The notes under the pieces were generated by a model. It was not told the DNA's origin, made no database searches, and saw nothing but the letters and a program-made list of their open reading frames with translations. A DNA stretch of 50,276 nt from Rhodopirellula sp. (lineage in GTDB: Bacteria; Planctomycetota; Planctomycetia; Pirellulales; Thermoguttaceae). Positions within the stretch are counted from its first letter, which is position 1. Each line of letters begins with the position of its first letter. Below, in pieces: positions 1 through 9,123 of the stretch. The stretch spans positions 1 through 50,276 of the forward strand of contig JAAYEH010000535.1 in NCBI GenBank assembly GCA_012728855.1, in the 5' to 3' direction. The translations under genes and the position numbers were made by a program.

Positions 1-111
1 CACCGTAGTCACGCGGAACAGGAGGCCGCCATCATGAGCTATCTCACCTGGCGCAACCGGCGGCGTGCGATTGGCGTTCAAGCCCTAACGAAAGCGCGAA
101 ACCATGCAGCC
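1..111 (+). CDS. C-terminal fragment, possible transposase tail
   Basis: A reading frame is open from the window edge and ends in TGA at 109-111, giving 36 residues rich in Arg, Ala and Gln with a WRNRRR motif. Basic tails with a Trp-Arg-Asn core of this kind occur at the end of some IS630-type transposases, but that comparison is from memory and weak. It runs opposite to pglX and overlaps its premature stop, which is what an insertion sequence inside pglX would look like. A TA dinucleotide, the IS630 target, lies at 123-124 within ACTAGT. An internal ATG at 34 has a GGAGG before it, so a short independent ORF cannot be excluded. Confidence 0.3.
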
Positions 112-2400
112 TGAAACGGCACTAGTCCCGGTGCCCACCGGCGGAACTTCCCACCAAGCGCGAACAAACCGGAAATCATCGAATGTTCGGTTTCCTTGAG
201 TCACCAACCCGTATGTTGGGGAAAGGGGCTTCTCATTCCATCCGACGGAACCGCCGCGGATAAGATCAGAGGTCAGGATATAGTTGGTCCGAGCGTTGAC
301 TACGGCCCGATCAATGTAGGACACCCGACCGGTTCCGCCCTCATTTACGTCGACGAGTACAGGTGGTAGAGTTGAACTCTTGCAGTTCAGCGCCATTGCA
401 ACTGTGGCGAGGCCCATCTCGTCAAAGACATCCTTGCCGAGACTTGACAACTCCTCCAGCCGTCGGCGCTCGACGAACTCACTCCGGAGATTCCTCATCC
501 TATAAGCTGACAAGAATCCGTCGGGGCATACAATGCCAACGCGCACGCGACCGAGAGACAGTCCGCGCTCGATGAACGCCGAGTACACGTTGGTCCAATT
601 CGCCGGATAGCATCGCTTCAAGAAAGCCTGCAGATCTCCATCGGTCTCCGTGTAGGGCGGGTTCATCAGCACGGCGTCATAGCGTTTGCGGCAGAGATCA
701 ATGAACGCAAAGCCTTGGCCGGCGTCGTCGGCGAAGAGGCGGCGGCGGAAACCGCGGCCGTTCTCGGCCTGCGTAGCATACCGGCGCAGGGCCTCGACGA
801 TCTCTTCTTCGACCCGATCCAGAAAGACCTCGTCTGTCAGGTCGGCAAAGTCCAGGAGGTTCGGCTGCTCGCGCTTGACCATTTCCGGGAAGAGGTGGCC
901 GCGAGCTTTCTCCTGGTGCTTCTTCCACTCGATGAACTCGGCCTTGGCGCTTTGGGCGGCCTGGCGGATTTCCTCTTCGATCTTCAGAAGCGAGCCGGCC
1001 TCGCCCGCGAGTTTCATCTTCTCGAAGATGGTCTCGACCAACTGGCCAAGCATGCGTGGCTGAAGCGTGGCCGTGAATTCCTTGAGAAGGTCCGTTTCGC
1101 CCGGCATGGGCTCGGCGCAGACGATGTTGGAGCGAGTGATCTTGGGGCGCCCGGAGTTCTTGAGGCCCAGTTCCTGATAGGCCCGCTGGCAGCGGAGCCA
1201 CAAGGCGAGCGCCGCGATCTGCGTGGCCCGCATGTCGATGTCGATGCCGTGGACGTTGTGCTTGAGAATCAGCCCCGGCATCGCCCGGCGCAGATCGGGA
1301 AGCGACGGGTAGTCTCTCCGCAGCGCCGCTCCGAGATCGGGGTCGTCGTAGGCCTCCTCGTAGATGACCTGGAGGAGGTCGAAGCAGTAGAGCAGGAAGT
1401 GCCCGCTGCCGCAGGCGGGGTCGAGAATCCCGATCTCGCGCGGGTCCTTCTTGGGCCGATGCGGAACGTAGACCGGCTGTTTGAGCAGTTCTTCCTGTGA
1501 GAGGTCGTCGCGGGTCTCTTTGGCGTTGTCGGGCGGTTCCTGCCCTTCGTCAAGAAAGACCTCCGTCGGCCGGCGCACGAGGTAGCGGCAACGGTCCTTG
1601 AGGGAAGTCTCGCCTTTGCGCATCTCGTACCAAATGCGGGCGAGGATGTTGTCCGTAAGAAACTGCACCACGAACCTCGGCGTGTAGTAACTGCTCCTTA
1701 GCGCAATCTCATAGGAATTGCGTGGTACTTTGGTCTGCCTCTTAACAGCGTCTTTGAGTTCCTTTGGGTTGAAGTACTGATAGACCCAGCCGATCGTCTC
1801 GTCCCCGGTCCAGATGCCGGCCAAATCATCGCCGTTGATGAGACCGAGTACCTCGTCCAGGACGCGCTGGGGTGGGTAGAGGCGGTTGGCCGGGTCGTTT
1901 GGGTTGAAGAGGACGCCGATCTCCTCGGAGAGCGTTCCGCCGAGTGAGTCGAGGAAGTTTCGATAGGCTGCGTCCTGCTGGCCGCCCTTCTGGAGTTTCT
2001 CATCCTCCGGGTGGTCGGCCAGGTAGAAAAAGAAGCCCTGGGACTTCAGTCCGCGGCTGACGGCCTCACGGATGAGGCCGCGGGCCTCCATCATCTTGTA
2101 GGCGCATAGGCGGTTGAGGTGCGTGAAGGCGATTTCGCGGACGAGCTGCTCCAAGGCCTCGCGGGGCTTGAGGCCTACGGCCTTGATGTGCTCGAGGTGG
2201 TCAAGAAGGTCCCGGCGTAGAGCACGGTCCTCGTCGGTCAAATGCCCCATTCGGGAGTCGTCCTCGACATGGACGTCGTCCTTCCTGCCCGTCGCGTAGA
2301 TGCCGAAGCGCCCCTGTAGGGCCTGCGCGGTGGCGTGCTCCAGCAGCCTGCGGCACTGGGTGACGACGTTGCGCAGTCTGTTGCGGACGGCCTGGTCCAT
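85..2400 (-). CDS. pglX: BREX adenine methyltransferase PglX, C-terminally truncated
   Basis: PglX is the N6-adenine methyltransferase of BREX, which marks self DNA and is needed for defence. The 771-aa product has the SAM-binding motif DPACGSGHF at about residue 327 and the catalytic NPPY motif at about 580, in the usual order, after a helical N-terminal domain. ATG at 2400 follows a GGAG in the end of brxC, 3 bases away. Family members are usually about 1,200 aa and continue after the FVR-WWEVPP region through a target-recognition domain. Here the frame leaves the family pattern right after that motif (about base 145) and stops at 85. The target-recognition half is therefore missing, probably because of an insertion. 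BREX function is likely lost unless another methyltransferase substitutes. Confidence 0.88.
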   Translation of the reverse strand: MDQAVRNRLRNVVTQCRRLLEHATAQALQGRFGIYATGRKDDVHVEDDSRMGHLTDEDRALRRDLLDHLEHIKAVGLKPREALEQLVREIAFTHLNRLCAYKMMEARGLIREAVSRGLKSQGFFFYLADHPEDEKLQKGGQQDAAYRNFLDSLGGTLSEEIGVLFNPNDPANRLYPPQRVLDEVLGLINGDDLAGIWTGDETIGWVYQYFNPKELKDAVKRQTKVPRNSYEIALRSSYYTPRFVVQFLTDNILARIWYEMRKGETSLKDRCRYLVRRPTEVFLDEGQEPPDNAKETRDDLSQEELLKQPVYVPHRPKKDPREIGILDPACGSGHFLLYCFDLLQVIYEEAYDDPDLGAALRRDYPSLPDLRRAMPGLILKHNVHGIDIDMRATQIAALALWLRCQRAYQELGLKNSGRPKITRSNIVCAEPMPGETDLLKEFTATLQPRMLGQLVETIFEKMKLAGEAGSLLKIEEEIRQAAQSAKAEFIEWKKHQEKARGHLFPEMVKREQPNLLDFADLTDEVFLDRVEEEIVEALRRYATQAENGRGFRRRLFADDAGQGFAFIDLCRKRYDAVLMNPPYTETDGDLQAFLKRCYPANWTNVYSAFIERGLSLGRVRVGIVCPDGFLSAYRMRNLRSEFVERRRLEELSSLGKDVFDEMGLATVAMALNCKSSTLPPVLVDVNEGGTGRVSYIDRAVVNARTNYILTSDLIRGGSVGWNEKPLSPTYGLVTQGNRTFDDFRFVRAWWEVPPVGTGTSAVSGCMVSRFR

Positions 2401-2403
2401 GAA

Positions 2404-5400
2404 TCACTCCACCACGATCTTGACGCCCTCGTCGAGCAGTTTGAGCAGATGGTCCTGGAGGCGCGCCACGGCCTGCTTGACCTGGTCCGGCGACTCGAAG
2501 GAACCGGACAGGAACTCTGCCACGCGGACGCGCTTGATCTTGACCTCGGGCGGCGTGGTCAGACGCTGGATTTCAGAGACGACCTTGGCGAACAGGCCGC
2601 CGAGGGCCTCAAGATCCGACTCCATCTGGTTGACCCCGGCGCGGCAAGCGGCACAGGCCAGGGCGGTCTGCGGTAGTTCGGCAGCAGTGCAGCCGCGCGA
2701 CACGAGGGGATACAACACCGGCTCGCGCATGGATTCGGGCACCTGTTGCCACTCCGGGCGGCCCTTGATCTTCTCAACGGCGTCCTGGTATTGCGCCGCG
2801 CGGTCGGCGTGAGTCGCCTCGTACAGGGCGCGGTAGCCGGCCACGACCGCATTCGTCGCCGACTCGATGTCGGCCATCTGTTCGAAGAACGTCTCGGACT
2901 GGATGAGGTCGTGGACGTGCTTGCCCTTGGCGGCGAGTTCCGCCTGTGCGTGGGCTTCCAATTGGAAGCGCATCTCCCCGGCCGCCAGACGCGCCAACTG
3001 GAGTATCCCCAAGCCCTTCTCGGTGAGGGCGTCGGCGATTTTCCGAATGCGGTCGCGGCCTTCTCTTAGCGAGACCGCGCCGGCGGCGAGGATGCTCACG
3101 CAGTCGTCGACTGAGCCGGTTGCGATGGTCTCCAGTTCCTCGCGGTAAGATTCCACAGCGGAGATGATGGGTACCCCGTGCGCCCGCACCTGGGCCTCCA
3201 CCGGCAAAACCTGCTTCAGCTCTTCTTCTGCGAACGTCTTTGCAGCCGCGGCGATGGCATTCTTCTCTACGTCTATGGTCTTGCCAGTAAGCCCCTCATA
3301 GCTTTGGACGGCCTGAGTCAACGTCTTGAGGTCAATAGGTTTGACCGGAGTGAAGCGCGCGGACTTGAACTTGGTGTTGTTTACGAACGGTTCGCGACTG
3401 CGCGGCTCCGTGAAGGAGTCGAACTTCTGACCGCCGAACGAGACCTCGATCACGCCGGCACGAAAGAGCACGGCCAGGACCAGGCGAAGCATGTCGCGCT
3501 CCCATCCGTACGGGGCATGGTTGAACCGCTGTTCGAGTGCTTTGCCGAGGCATGCGTCGAGATTGCCGTACTCGCTTTGGCTGACTAGGTAGTCACGTAC
3601 TTCCTTGGCAACATCGGCGGTAGCGTTCGGGATGTACTTGGTGCCCTCCTTCGTGACCAGGCCAAGGCCGCGGTCGCCGGTGTAGAATACCTGCGGAAGC
3701 GCGGTCAGGTCCGCCGCCTTCAACAGCAGATCGGGTTCATCGCCGCGCAAAGGGCGGGAGCCCATTTCCAGTTTGGGATACAGGTCCGGCACCACCTGGT
3801 CGAGCAGTTTTCGAACGATCTCGCTCAATGTCCGTCCCAGGGACGCAGCTTCGTGTGCTACGCCGCGGAACATTCCCGTGCCCTTCTGAAGCGCCTCGGT
3901 AAGTTTGCTCTGGAGGCGCGATTCAAGCCCCATGACCGCGTTCTTCTCGTCTTGGAGACAGGTGGCCTCATCATGTGTGATCTTGCTCTGCGCCCGGAGC
4001 TGGTCGTACTTCTCGACCATTCTTCTGGAAGCGTAGAGTTGGGCAACAAGCTCGTCGATCTCGGTCGTCAGAGCGAACACCCAGTACAGGTCGCTTTCGT
4101 GAGCCTTCTGGCGACTCTCGTCCCTTGCCTCATTAACGCGATTGGGCAGGTCCGTATCATCCTCGGCAACGGCGAGAGACAGATTGATGTCGCCTTCGTC
4201 CCCCACCGTCGCGCCGTCGACGCTGATGCCGGCGCGGAACGTGCGACAATCCTTGTGACGGTACGTGCGCAGCGCCGGTTCACTGAAGATTTCGCGCAGG
4301 GCGTTCCGGATGATTTCGTTGCGATCTCGCGGCTTTGGATCATGAGCCTTCTTCTCGGTTTCCCAGTTCTTCTCTTGGGCCGTCTGCAGCTTCCATCCGT
4401 CCTCCGTGTCACGAATGAACTGCGCCGCGTGCAGCTTCTTGATTGCGGACTGGACGTGAGGTAGGGGCGCCGGATCTCCGACTTTGTCCACGAGAAACGC
4501 CGCGATGTTGGCCTCCGTTCGCGGAAGGTCGCGCACGAACTCCAGCAGGCATATCACTTTGGCGACGCGTAGTACCCACTTTCGGGCATCAGGATCAGAC
4601 TTGAACCGTTCGCCGACTTCATGGATGTCGGTCCTTCGTTCGTTTGATAGATTGCCTTCAACGAGTTCGTATACCCGGTCCAGCGTCACCATTGTGCCGA
4701 CAGAAGCTTTGGCAACGGCAGTTCGGTCCGACACCAACATCTCATAAGCTTGCTTGATGATGGTTCGATTGCTCCCGCCAAGGTGCCTCGGCGCTCCTGG
4801 TTGAAGCCGAACGCCGGACATTATGCTGATACAGAGGTCGACGTAGTTGGGCGGATAGGGATAGAACTGAACAAAATCCTCCTCACTCACGTGGGCCTGG
4901 CGAGAAGTACGTTCAAGGCGCAAGGCGGCGTTCAACGACCCCTGGTTCTCGGCGTAGAGCCGTTTCAGCAGCGACACGGCGGCGTCCTTCTTCGCTAGAA
5001 CGCGCTTCGTCGCGACCTCGCGGATATCCGAAGGGGCAAGGTCTATGCGATGGCGGAAGCGATCCTGCAGTTTGGCAAGCTCGACGCGTTTAGAGTCAAT
5101 AGCGGCCACGACCTCGTCCAGCTTCTCCTGTGAAGTTATGACGATCCAGCACGGGGCGGGGATTCTCCTCGACTTCAGCAAGTTGCGTCCGACCCTGCCG
5201 AATTCCTCGACCGTCGCGCGAAGGTCTTCGATCTTGTCTCCGCTCCGTGCCACGTGTTGGCCGACCTCGTCAATCACCAACACAAGCGCCTTCCCCGGAC
5301 GACGACGTCCGAAGAGCTCAAACGTGCGGTGGACGACGGTGCTGACCGTAACGCTGGCATCGCGGTTGCGCTGCGTGCGCGCCCACGAATCCGCAGCGGG

Positions 5401-6051
5401 ATAAAGGCCGGGGTCGAGGGCGTGCAACACGGCGCTCGCTCTTGAAAGCCGCTGAGCACCCTTACGGACGATCTGCCAGTCCTGCCCATGAATCTCCTTA
5501 CACTTGGCAACGAACTGATCGAGCTTGCGCTCCGCCTCCAGTTCGATCTCCAACTCTGCGATGTCGAAGTCCTCAGCGTAGCCGAGTTCTCTGAGCACAA
5601 CGGCGTAGATGAACTCGGCGATCCGCTGCGTAACGCGCCGAGTATCCTGCTCCTTGGCAATGTCGAACAATATGACCTCGGTTGGGTATTGAGCGTTGAT
5701 AAGGTCAAGAAAGTTACTTACCTGCGGATGATCGACCTGCTGCTTGAGGAGGTCAGCGAAGTTCTTGCCCAGAACGGTCCGGTTTTGCAGGGCGTATCCG
5801 AAATTCTTAGCGAAAGAACTCTTGCCCGATCCGAAGAAACCAGAGACCCAGACGCCTACGCTCTCATGCGGTTCGGCGGGCGCCTCGGCCACCGCCTTGA
5901 GGAGCGTGGCGTACTGATCGCGGATGCTGTCCGTTGCGACGTACTCCGTAATCTCCGCGTGCACGGAGTGCTCGTCACTTTGATCGACCTGGATGATCTC
6001 CTCGATCTTCCGGCTCAAGTCACGTGTAAGCAATTCGCCAATCGTTTGCAT
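2404..6051 (-). CDS. brxC: BREX P-loop ATPase BrxC
   Basis: The product is 1,215 aa, the normal size for BrxC, the large AAA-type ATPase of type I BREX that works with PglX and PglZ in methylation and phage exclusion. A Walker A motif GFFGSGKSS lies at residues 71-79, and a Walker B-like VLVIDEVGQ at about 258, followed by long helical regions. The ATG at 6051 has a strong GGAGGAGAG ribosome site. The gene sits 15 bases after brxB and 3 bases before pglX, so it is part of one operon. The coding sequence looks intact. Confidence 0.93.
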   Translation of the reverse strand: MQTIGELLTRDLSRKIEEIIQVDQSDEHSVHAEITEYVATDSIRDQYATLLKAVAEAPAEPHESVGVWVSGFFGSGKSSFAKNFGYALQNRTVLGKNFADLLKQQVDHPQVSNFLDLINAQYPTEVILFDIAKEQDTRRVTQRIAEFIYAVVLRELGYAEDFDIAELEIELEAERKLDQFVAKCKEIHGQDWQIVRKGAQRLSRASAVLHALDPGLYPAADSWARTQRNRDASVTVSTVVHRTFELFGRRRPGKALVLVIDEVGQHVARSGDKIEDLRATVEEFGRVGRNLLKSRRIPAPCWIVITSQEKLDEVVAAIDSKRVELAKLQDRFRHRIDLAPSDIREVATKRVLAKKDAAVSLLKRLYAENQGSLNAALRLERTSRQAHVSEEDFVQFYPYPPNYVDLCISIMSGVRLQPGAPRHLGGSNRTIIKQAYEMLVSDRTAVAKASVGTMVTLDRVYELVEGNLSNERRTDIHEVGERFKSDPDARKWVLRVAKVICLLEFVRDLPRTEANIAAFLVDKVGDPAPLPHVQSAIKKLHAAQFIRDTEDGWKLQTAQEKNWETEKKAHDPKPRDRNEIIRNALREIFSEPALRTYRHKDCRTFRAGISVDGATVGDEGDINLSLAVAEDDTDLPNRVNEARDESRQKAHESDLYWVFALTTEIDELVAQLYASRRMVEKYDQLRAQSKITHDEATCLQDEKNAVMGLESRLQSKLTEALQKGTGMFRGVAHEAASLGRTLSEIVRKLLDQVVPDLYPKLEMGSRPLRGDEPDLLLKAADLTALPQVFYTGDRGLGLVTKEGTKYIPNATADVAKEVRDYLVSQSEYGNLDACLGKALEQRFNHAPYGWERDMLRLVLAVLFRAGVIEVSFGGQKFDSFTEPRSREPFVNNTKFKSARFTPVKPIDLKTLTQAVQSYEGLTGKTIDVEKNAIAAAAKTFAEEELKQVLPVEAQVRAHGVPIISAVESYREELETIATGSVDDCVSILAAGAVSLREGRDRIRKIADALTEKGLGILQLARLAAGEMRFQLEAHAQAELAAKGKHVHDLIQSETFFEQMADIESATNAVVAGYRALYEATHADRAAQYQDAVEKIKGRPEWQQVPESMREPVLYPLVSRGCTAAELPQTALACAACRAGVNQMESDLEALGGLFAKVVSEIQRLTTPPEVKIKRVRVAEFLSGSFESPDQVKQAVARLQDHLLKLLDEGVKIVVE

Positions 6052-6066
6052 GCGCTCTCCTCCGGC

Positions 6067-6648
6067 TCACCCGTAAATCTTGACCCGGTAGTTGCCCAGA
6101 GCATCCCGGTCCTTGAGTGCCATAAACCTGAGTCCGGTTGTGCCTTCGATGGAGCCAGGATAGAAAAGAATCGTGGTAACCTTCGTTTTGCCTTGCATTT
6201 CGTCCAACAGCTTCGACATGTGGTAGATGCCCGGGCCCATGGAAGCAGCTCTTGTCAGAAAGGCGATGGTGCCCTCGTCGGGAACTTGCCGAAGACGTTT
6301 TGCCACGAGCTGAGCGAAGGGACGCCAATCTCTGTCTGAGAGGTACGTTGTCACTTGCTCTTGAGCTGCGATGAAACCGCGCTCCTTCTCCAGATCGACG
6401 ACCGGCTTGATACCCTCCGACTCGTCAATGGCCTTCCACAAGAAGGTTGACATGGGGACGATGGATACTCTCCTTCCGCTTTCTTCCAGCCTTGTCGCCA
6501 TGAGTCTGGCTTCTCTGCGAAGCGTCCACTCCTCTCCGGGGTCGTAGCGAAAAATCGCAAACGGAAGATCGTGATAAGCGCTTATCCGAGGCGGATCGGC
6601 CTTTAGGTCTTCCTCAAGCAGTTCAATTCGCTGCGCGAGCGAGGACAT
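6067..6648 (-). CDS. brxB: BREX protein BrxB (DUF1788)
   Basis: A 193-aa protein with the typical DUF1788 start (MSSLAQRIELLEEDL) and the conserved run around FLTRAASMGPGIYHMSKLL near the C-terminal third. BrxB is a small core BREX component of unknown biochemical role that is required for type I systems. The reading frame is open further upstream, but the ATG at 6648 is preferred because GGAGG lies 9 bases before it and family members begin there. An ATG two codons earlier is too close to the ribosome site. It overlaps the end of brxA by 26 bases, suggesting translational coupling. Confidence 0.9.
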   Translation of the reverse strand: MSSLAQRIELLEEDLKADPPRISAYHDLPFAIFRYDPGEEWTLRREARLMATRLEESGRRVSIVPMSTFLWKAIDESEGIKPVVDLEKERGFIAAQEQVTTYLSDRDWRPFAQLVAKRLRQVPDEGTIAFLTRAASMGPGIYHMSKLLDEMQGKTKVTTILFYPGSIEGTTGLRFMALKDRDALGNYRVKIYG

Positions 6649-7450
6649 CTGCATACTCCTCCAACGTCGCCGCAGGGAAGCTGAGGCGAGTGACGCTTCC
6701 TGCAGCGTGGTATTCAAGCAAGTCGTGCTGGTGTGCATCGACCATGAATCGCTCGACACCCTCCCGAGGAAGAAAGAATAACTTCCAGTCCGCCATGTCC
6801 AGGAGCTTCGCTCCCGATGCCTGTTGTTGCTTGAGGTAAAAGGCTATATAGCAAAAGGCCTGCAACGGGAGATATGCGGGAGCGATGCGTTTGTTGACCG
6901 CTCCTTGCAGGACTCCGAAGTCACGCAGCGTCGACAACAATCCTTGAACAACACGTCTCAAGGTCGCATCGCTCCACACAGTTGTGGTTTTGCCTGCAAT
7001 GGACCACTGCCGCAGGGTCCGGTGGACCTCGGTGACGCTCACAAGCGTCACGCCGCGTGTCCATTGCGGAACGAGCATTTCCAGGACCACGTTGAATAGC
7101 AGGGCATCCGCGCGGGCAGCATGAAAGTAGAGTATGCGATCGACGCTACTGCCATTGCAACGATTCCTGACAAGGTGCGCGAGGGCCTTGGCGACCGACT
7201 CCTCATACAGGTACCGCTGTCGGAAGATGGCCAGAATAGCCTCTGCCCGAGAGCGGGACGTCTTCCCCAGAAGATTCCGGCACCGAATCTGACGGAGGTT
7301 CTCGGCAACGGGCTGGCCTGGGTCCCAACACGACAGTAGCGCCTTTGTGTCAGGAAGGAGGGCTCCCGCCTTGATGATCTTCGTGGTGAACAACGTGGGC
7401 GACCGACCCACCGTTGTTCGCGCTCGTCTCTTCAGCGTCGCATTAGGCAT
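6623..7450 (-). CDS. brxA: BREX protein BrxA (DUF1819)
   Basis: A 275-aa DUF1819 protein. BrxA is a small helical DNA-binding core protein of BREX. The family pattern is seen in the FTTKIIKAGALLPDT region near the N-terminus and in the C-terminal part ending LEEYADVLARA. The ATG at 7450 is chosen because it overlaps the stop codon of the upstream HTH gene, indicating coupling. An upstream in-frame ATG at 7495 would lie wholly inside that gene. It is followed directly by brxB with a 26-base overlap. Confidence 0.9.
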   Translation of the reverse strand: MPNATLKRRARTTVGRSPTLFTTKIIKAGALLPDTKALLSCWDPGQPVAENLRQIRCRNLLGKTSRSRAEAILAIFRQRYLYEESVAKALAHLVRNRCNGSSVDRILYFHAARADALLFNVVLEMLVPQWTRGVTLVSVTEVHRTLRQWSIAGKTTTVWSDATLRRVVQGLLSTLRDFGVLQGAVNKRIAPAYLPLQAFCYIAFYLKQQQASGAKLLDMADWKLFFLPREGVERFMVDAHQHDLLEYHAAGSVTRLSFPAATLEEYADVLARAAN

Positions 7451-7655
7451 TGCCGGTTGATTCCGTGTTCGAATCCTCACCCGCTCCTCCATCACGGACC
7501 CATTCGTCGACCTCCGAGAGCTTGAACCGGAAAAGGCGCCCCACCCTGTGAGCCGGGAAGCCCTTCTTGTCGACCCACCTGTAAATCGAGTCCCTGTTGA
7601 CGCCGAGGTGCGTGGCTACTTCGTCAACGCTGACCCAACGTTCTTCTACGGCCAT
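7443..7655 (-). CDS. Excisionase-type helix-turn-helix protein, first gene of BREX operon
   Basis: A 70-aa protein of the MerR/excisionase-like HTH_17 type. The pattern VDEVATHLGVNRDSIYRWV (residues 10-28) is the HTH, followed by a short wing FPAHRVGRLFRFK and a final helix LSEVDEWV, so most of the protein is a single DNA-binding domain. ATG at 7655 with an AGGA-type site; the longer upstream extension in this frame is low-complexity and non-conserved. It overlaps brxA by 8 bases and lies about 60 bases after the likely promoter, so it is probably a BREX-linked transcription regulator. A leftover recombination directionality factor is a less likely alternative. Confidence 0.8.
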   Translation of the reverse strand: MAVEERWVSVDEVATHLGVNRDSIYRWVDKKGFPAHRVGRLFRFKLSEVDEWVRDGGAGEDSNTESTGNA

Positions 7656-7946
7656 CCTGATCGTTCCTAGCTGAGGCAAGGGTCCGAGGACCGAAGCCGA
7701 AGAAAGCCGACCAAAGCATACGAGGGCCAACGAGAATTGCAAGAGCGAAGCTGACCACGGCGTTGAGCTCGTCACTGACCGGGTTCGCGGCGCTATTCGA
7801 GGAGCAGGGCAGCGTTCTCGCGCCCGGGGGCACGTGCGGAGTCCACGAGGCGGGATCCTGGCCCCAATGGGCTTGGTCAACACGGTGGCGAGGAATGCTC
7901 GTGACCCATATGCCGACGGGCCCCTGACGGTCTACGGCACGGCTCT
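7656..7946. other. Gene-free junction between BREX operon and prophage
   Basis: This is the only gap between the first BREX gene and the last tail gene of the prophage. It contains the likely BREX promoter but no convincing reading frame. The left prophage boundary (attL) is expected here. Large serine recombinases share only a 2-3 base core between sites, and no long direct repeat with the right end at 49,740-50,110 was seen. Confidence 0.4.
7715..7742 (-). promoter_or_regulatory. Predicted BREX operon promoter
   Basis: On the minus strand, TTGCAA (7737-7742) and TATGCT (7715-7720) are separated by 16 bases. The start would give a leader of about 50-60 bases with a ribosome site before the HTH gene at 7655. 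The -10 matches the consensus at four of six positions, so the call is moderate. Confidence 0.4.
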
Positions 7947-9110
7947 TCAGCCGGCCCCAGTCTGTCGGAGTGGGCTTAGAAGTGCTTCGAGCGATGTCCA
8001 GTCAGGGATTGTGCCGTCGGTTTGATAGGCCTTGCGGGCGGCGCGGATGGCGGCGTGGAGGTCGCGAAATTCCTGGCTTTCATCCTCGGCTTCGTGCAGG
8101 TGGCCGATCGCGCGGAGGCGGTGGGCGTAGCCTTCCCGCGTTTCGGTCAGCAGGACGTAGGCTGCGCCGAGGTGCTTACTCACGCACTCAAGGCACGAAG
8201 CGCGAGTGACGGGCACAGGGTCCGCACCGGGATCGGGCGGCGCGCCTCCAGGGCCGAATGAATCCGGCGCGGGCGTGCCTGCTGGCGGAGCGGGAACGCC
8301 GCTCGATGCTGAGAGGCTACGGCAGCCGCAGGCGCCGGTGGGTTGGGTGACGGTCGGTTGGACCTGACCGGGTTGGCGGCGGACGATCGTGTTGATCTGG
8401 CGACGCGATAGCATGGTGGATGCGTTGATCCGGCGCTCCTCGAAGTGCTCGCCGATGCGCTGGGCGTAGAGAACCTGGTCGTTGAGGATGGTGCACTTGT
8501 AGGCTGGCAAGCCATCCGATTCGAGCAGGTGCTGTTCGCCGGTCGCGAGGTCGTACTCGATGGCGAAGACATCGGTTTCGGTCTGCCACTGGCCGCTGAT
8601 CAGCAGCTTTTCGGGCGCATCAGCGCGGTAGGACACGCGATAGATGAACGCGCCGGGCAGTTCGATGTCGAAGTCGCCCGCCGGCTGGCGCACGTAGATC
8701 AGATTTTCGGGGTCGGCATGCACCAGCCGGTCGCCGAACACGAATCCCGCGCGCGTGGCCTGGATGGCCACGGGTTGGCTCAGGCGGTCAAAGTAGGGGC
8801 CGTCCATGCGGTAGAGGTGGTACAGCGGGTTGTTCGGCGCGCCGCCGGCGATGAATGTCACGTGCCAGCCGGTGGCATCGTGCCAAGCGGTAGGCGAGCA
8901 CTCGGCGAGGTCCGCGCTCAGGCCGGTTTCGAGACGTCGGGGTACGTCGCCCTCGACGACGACCCACAGCTTCCATCGCCGTGACTGCGTGGCCACGTCG
9001 ACCTGACCTGGGCCGGATCGGCAGTAGAACAACACGTGCTTGCCCTGACCGTTGCGGGTCAGGAACGGCATGTGGGTCATCACGTCGGGTTCGTGGATCG
9101 TGTCGAACAT
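7947..9110 (-). CDS. Distal tail or receptor-binding protein with C-terminal Cys-pair helical domain
   Basis: A 387-aa product and the last gene of the tail operon. Residues about 1-235 are beta-rich with repeated Trp/Tyr-containing strands, suggesting a propeller- or lectin-like fold. A Pro/Gly-rich linker follows, then a compact helical domain of about 75 residues starting CLECVSKHLGAA and including AIGHLHEAEDES. ATG at 9110 has GAGGAG about 9 bases before it; an ATG at 9116 is too close. Position next to other distal tail genes suggests a virion tip protein, but no family is firmly recognised. Confidence 0.6.
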   Translation of the reverse strand: MFDTIHEPDVMTHMPFLTRNGQGKHVLFYCRSGPGQVDVATQSRRWKLWVVVEGDVPRRLETGLSADLAECSPTAWHDATGWHVTFIAGGAPNNPLYHLYRMDGPYFDRLSQPVAIQATRAGFVFGDRLVHADPENLIYVRQPAGDFDIELPGAFIYRVSYRADAPEKLLISGQWQTETDVFAIEYDLATGEQHLLESDGLPAYKCTILNDQVLYAQRIGEHFEERRINASTMLSRRQINTIVRRQPGQVQPTVTQPTGACGCRSLSASSGVPAPPAGTPAPDSFGPGGAPPDPGADPVPVTRASCLECVSKHLGAAYVLLTETREGYAHRLRAIGHLHEAEDESQEFRDLHAAIRAARKAYQTDGTIPDWTSLEALLSPLRQTGAG

Positions 9111-9123
9111 TCTCATCTTCTCC

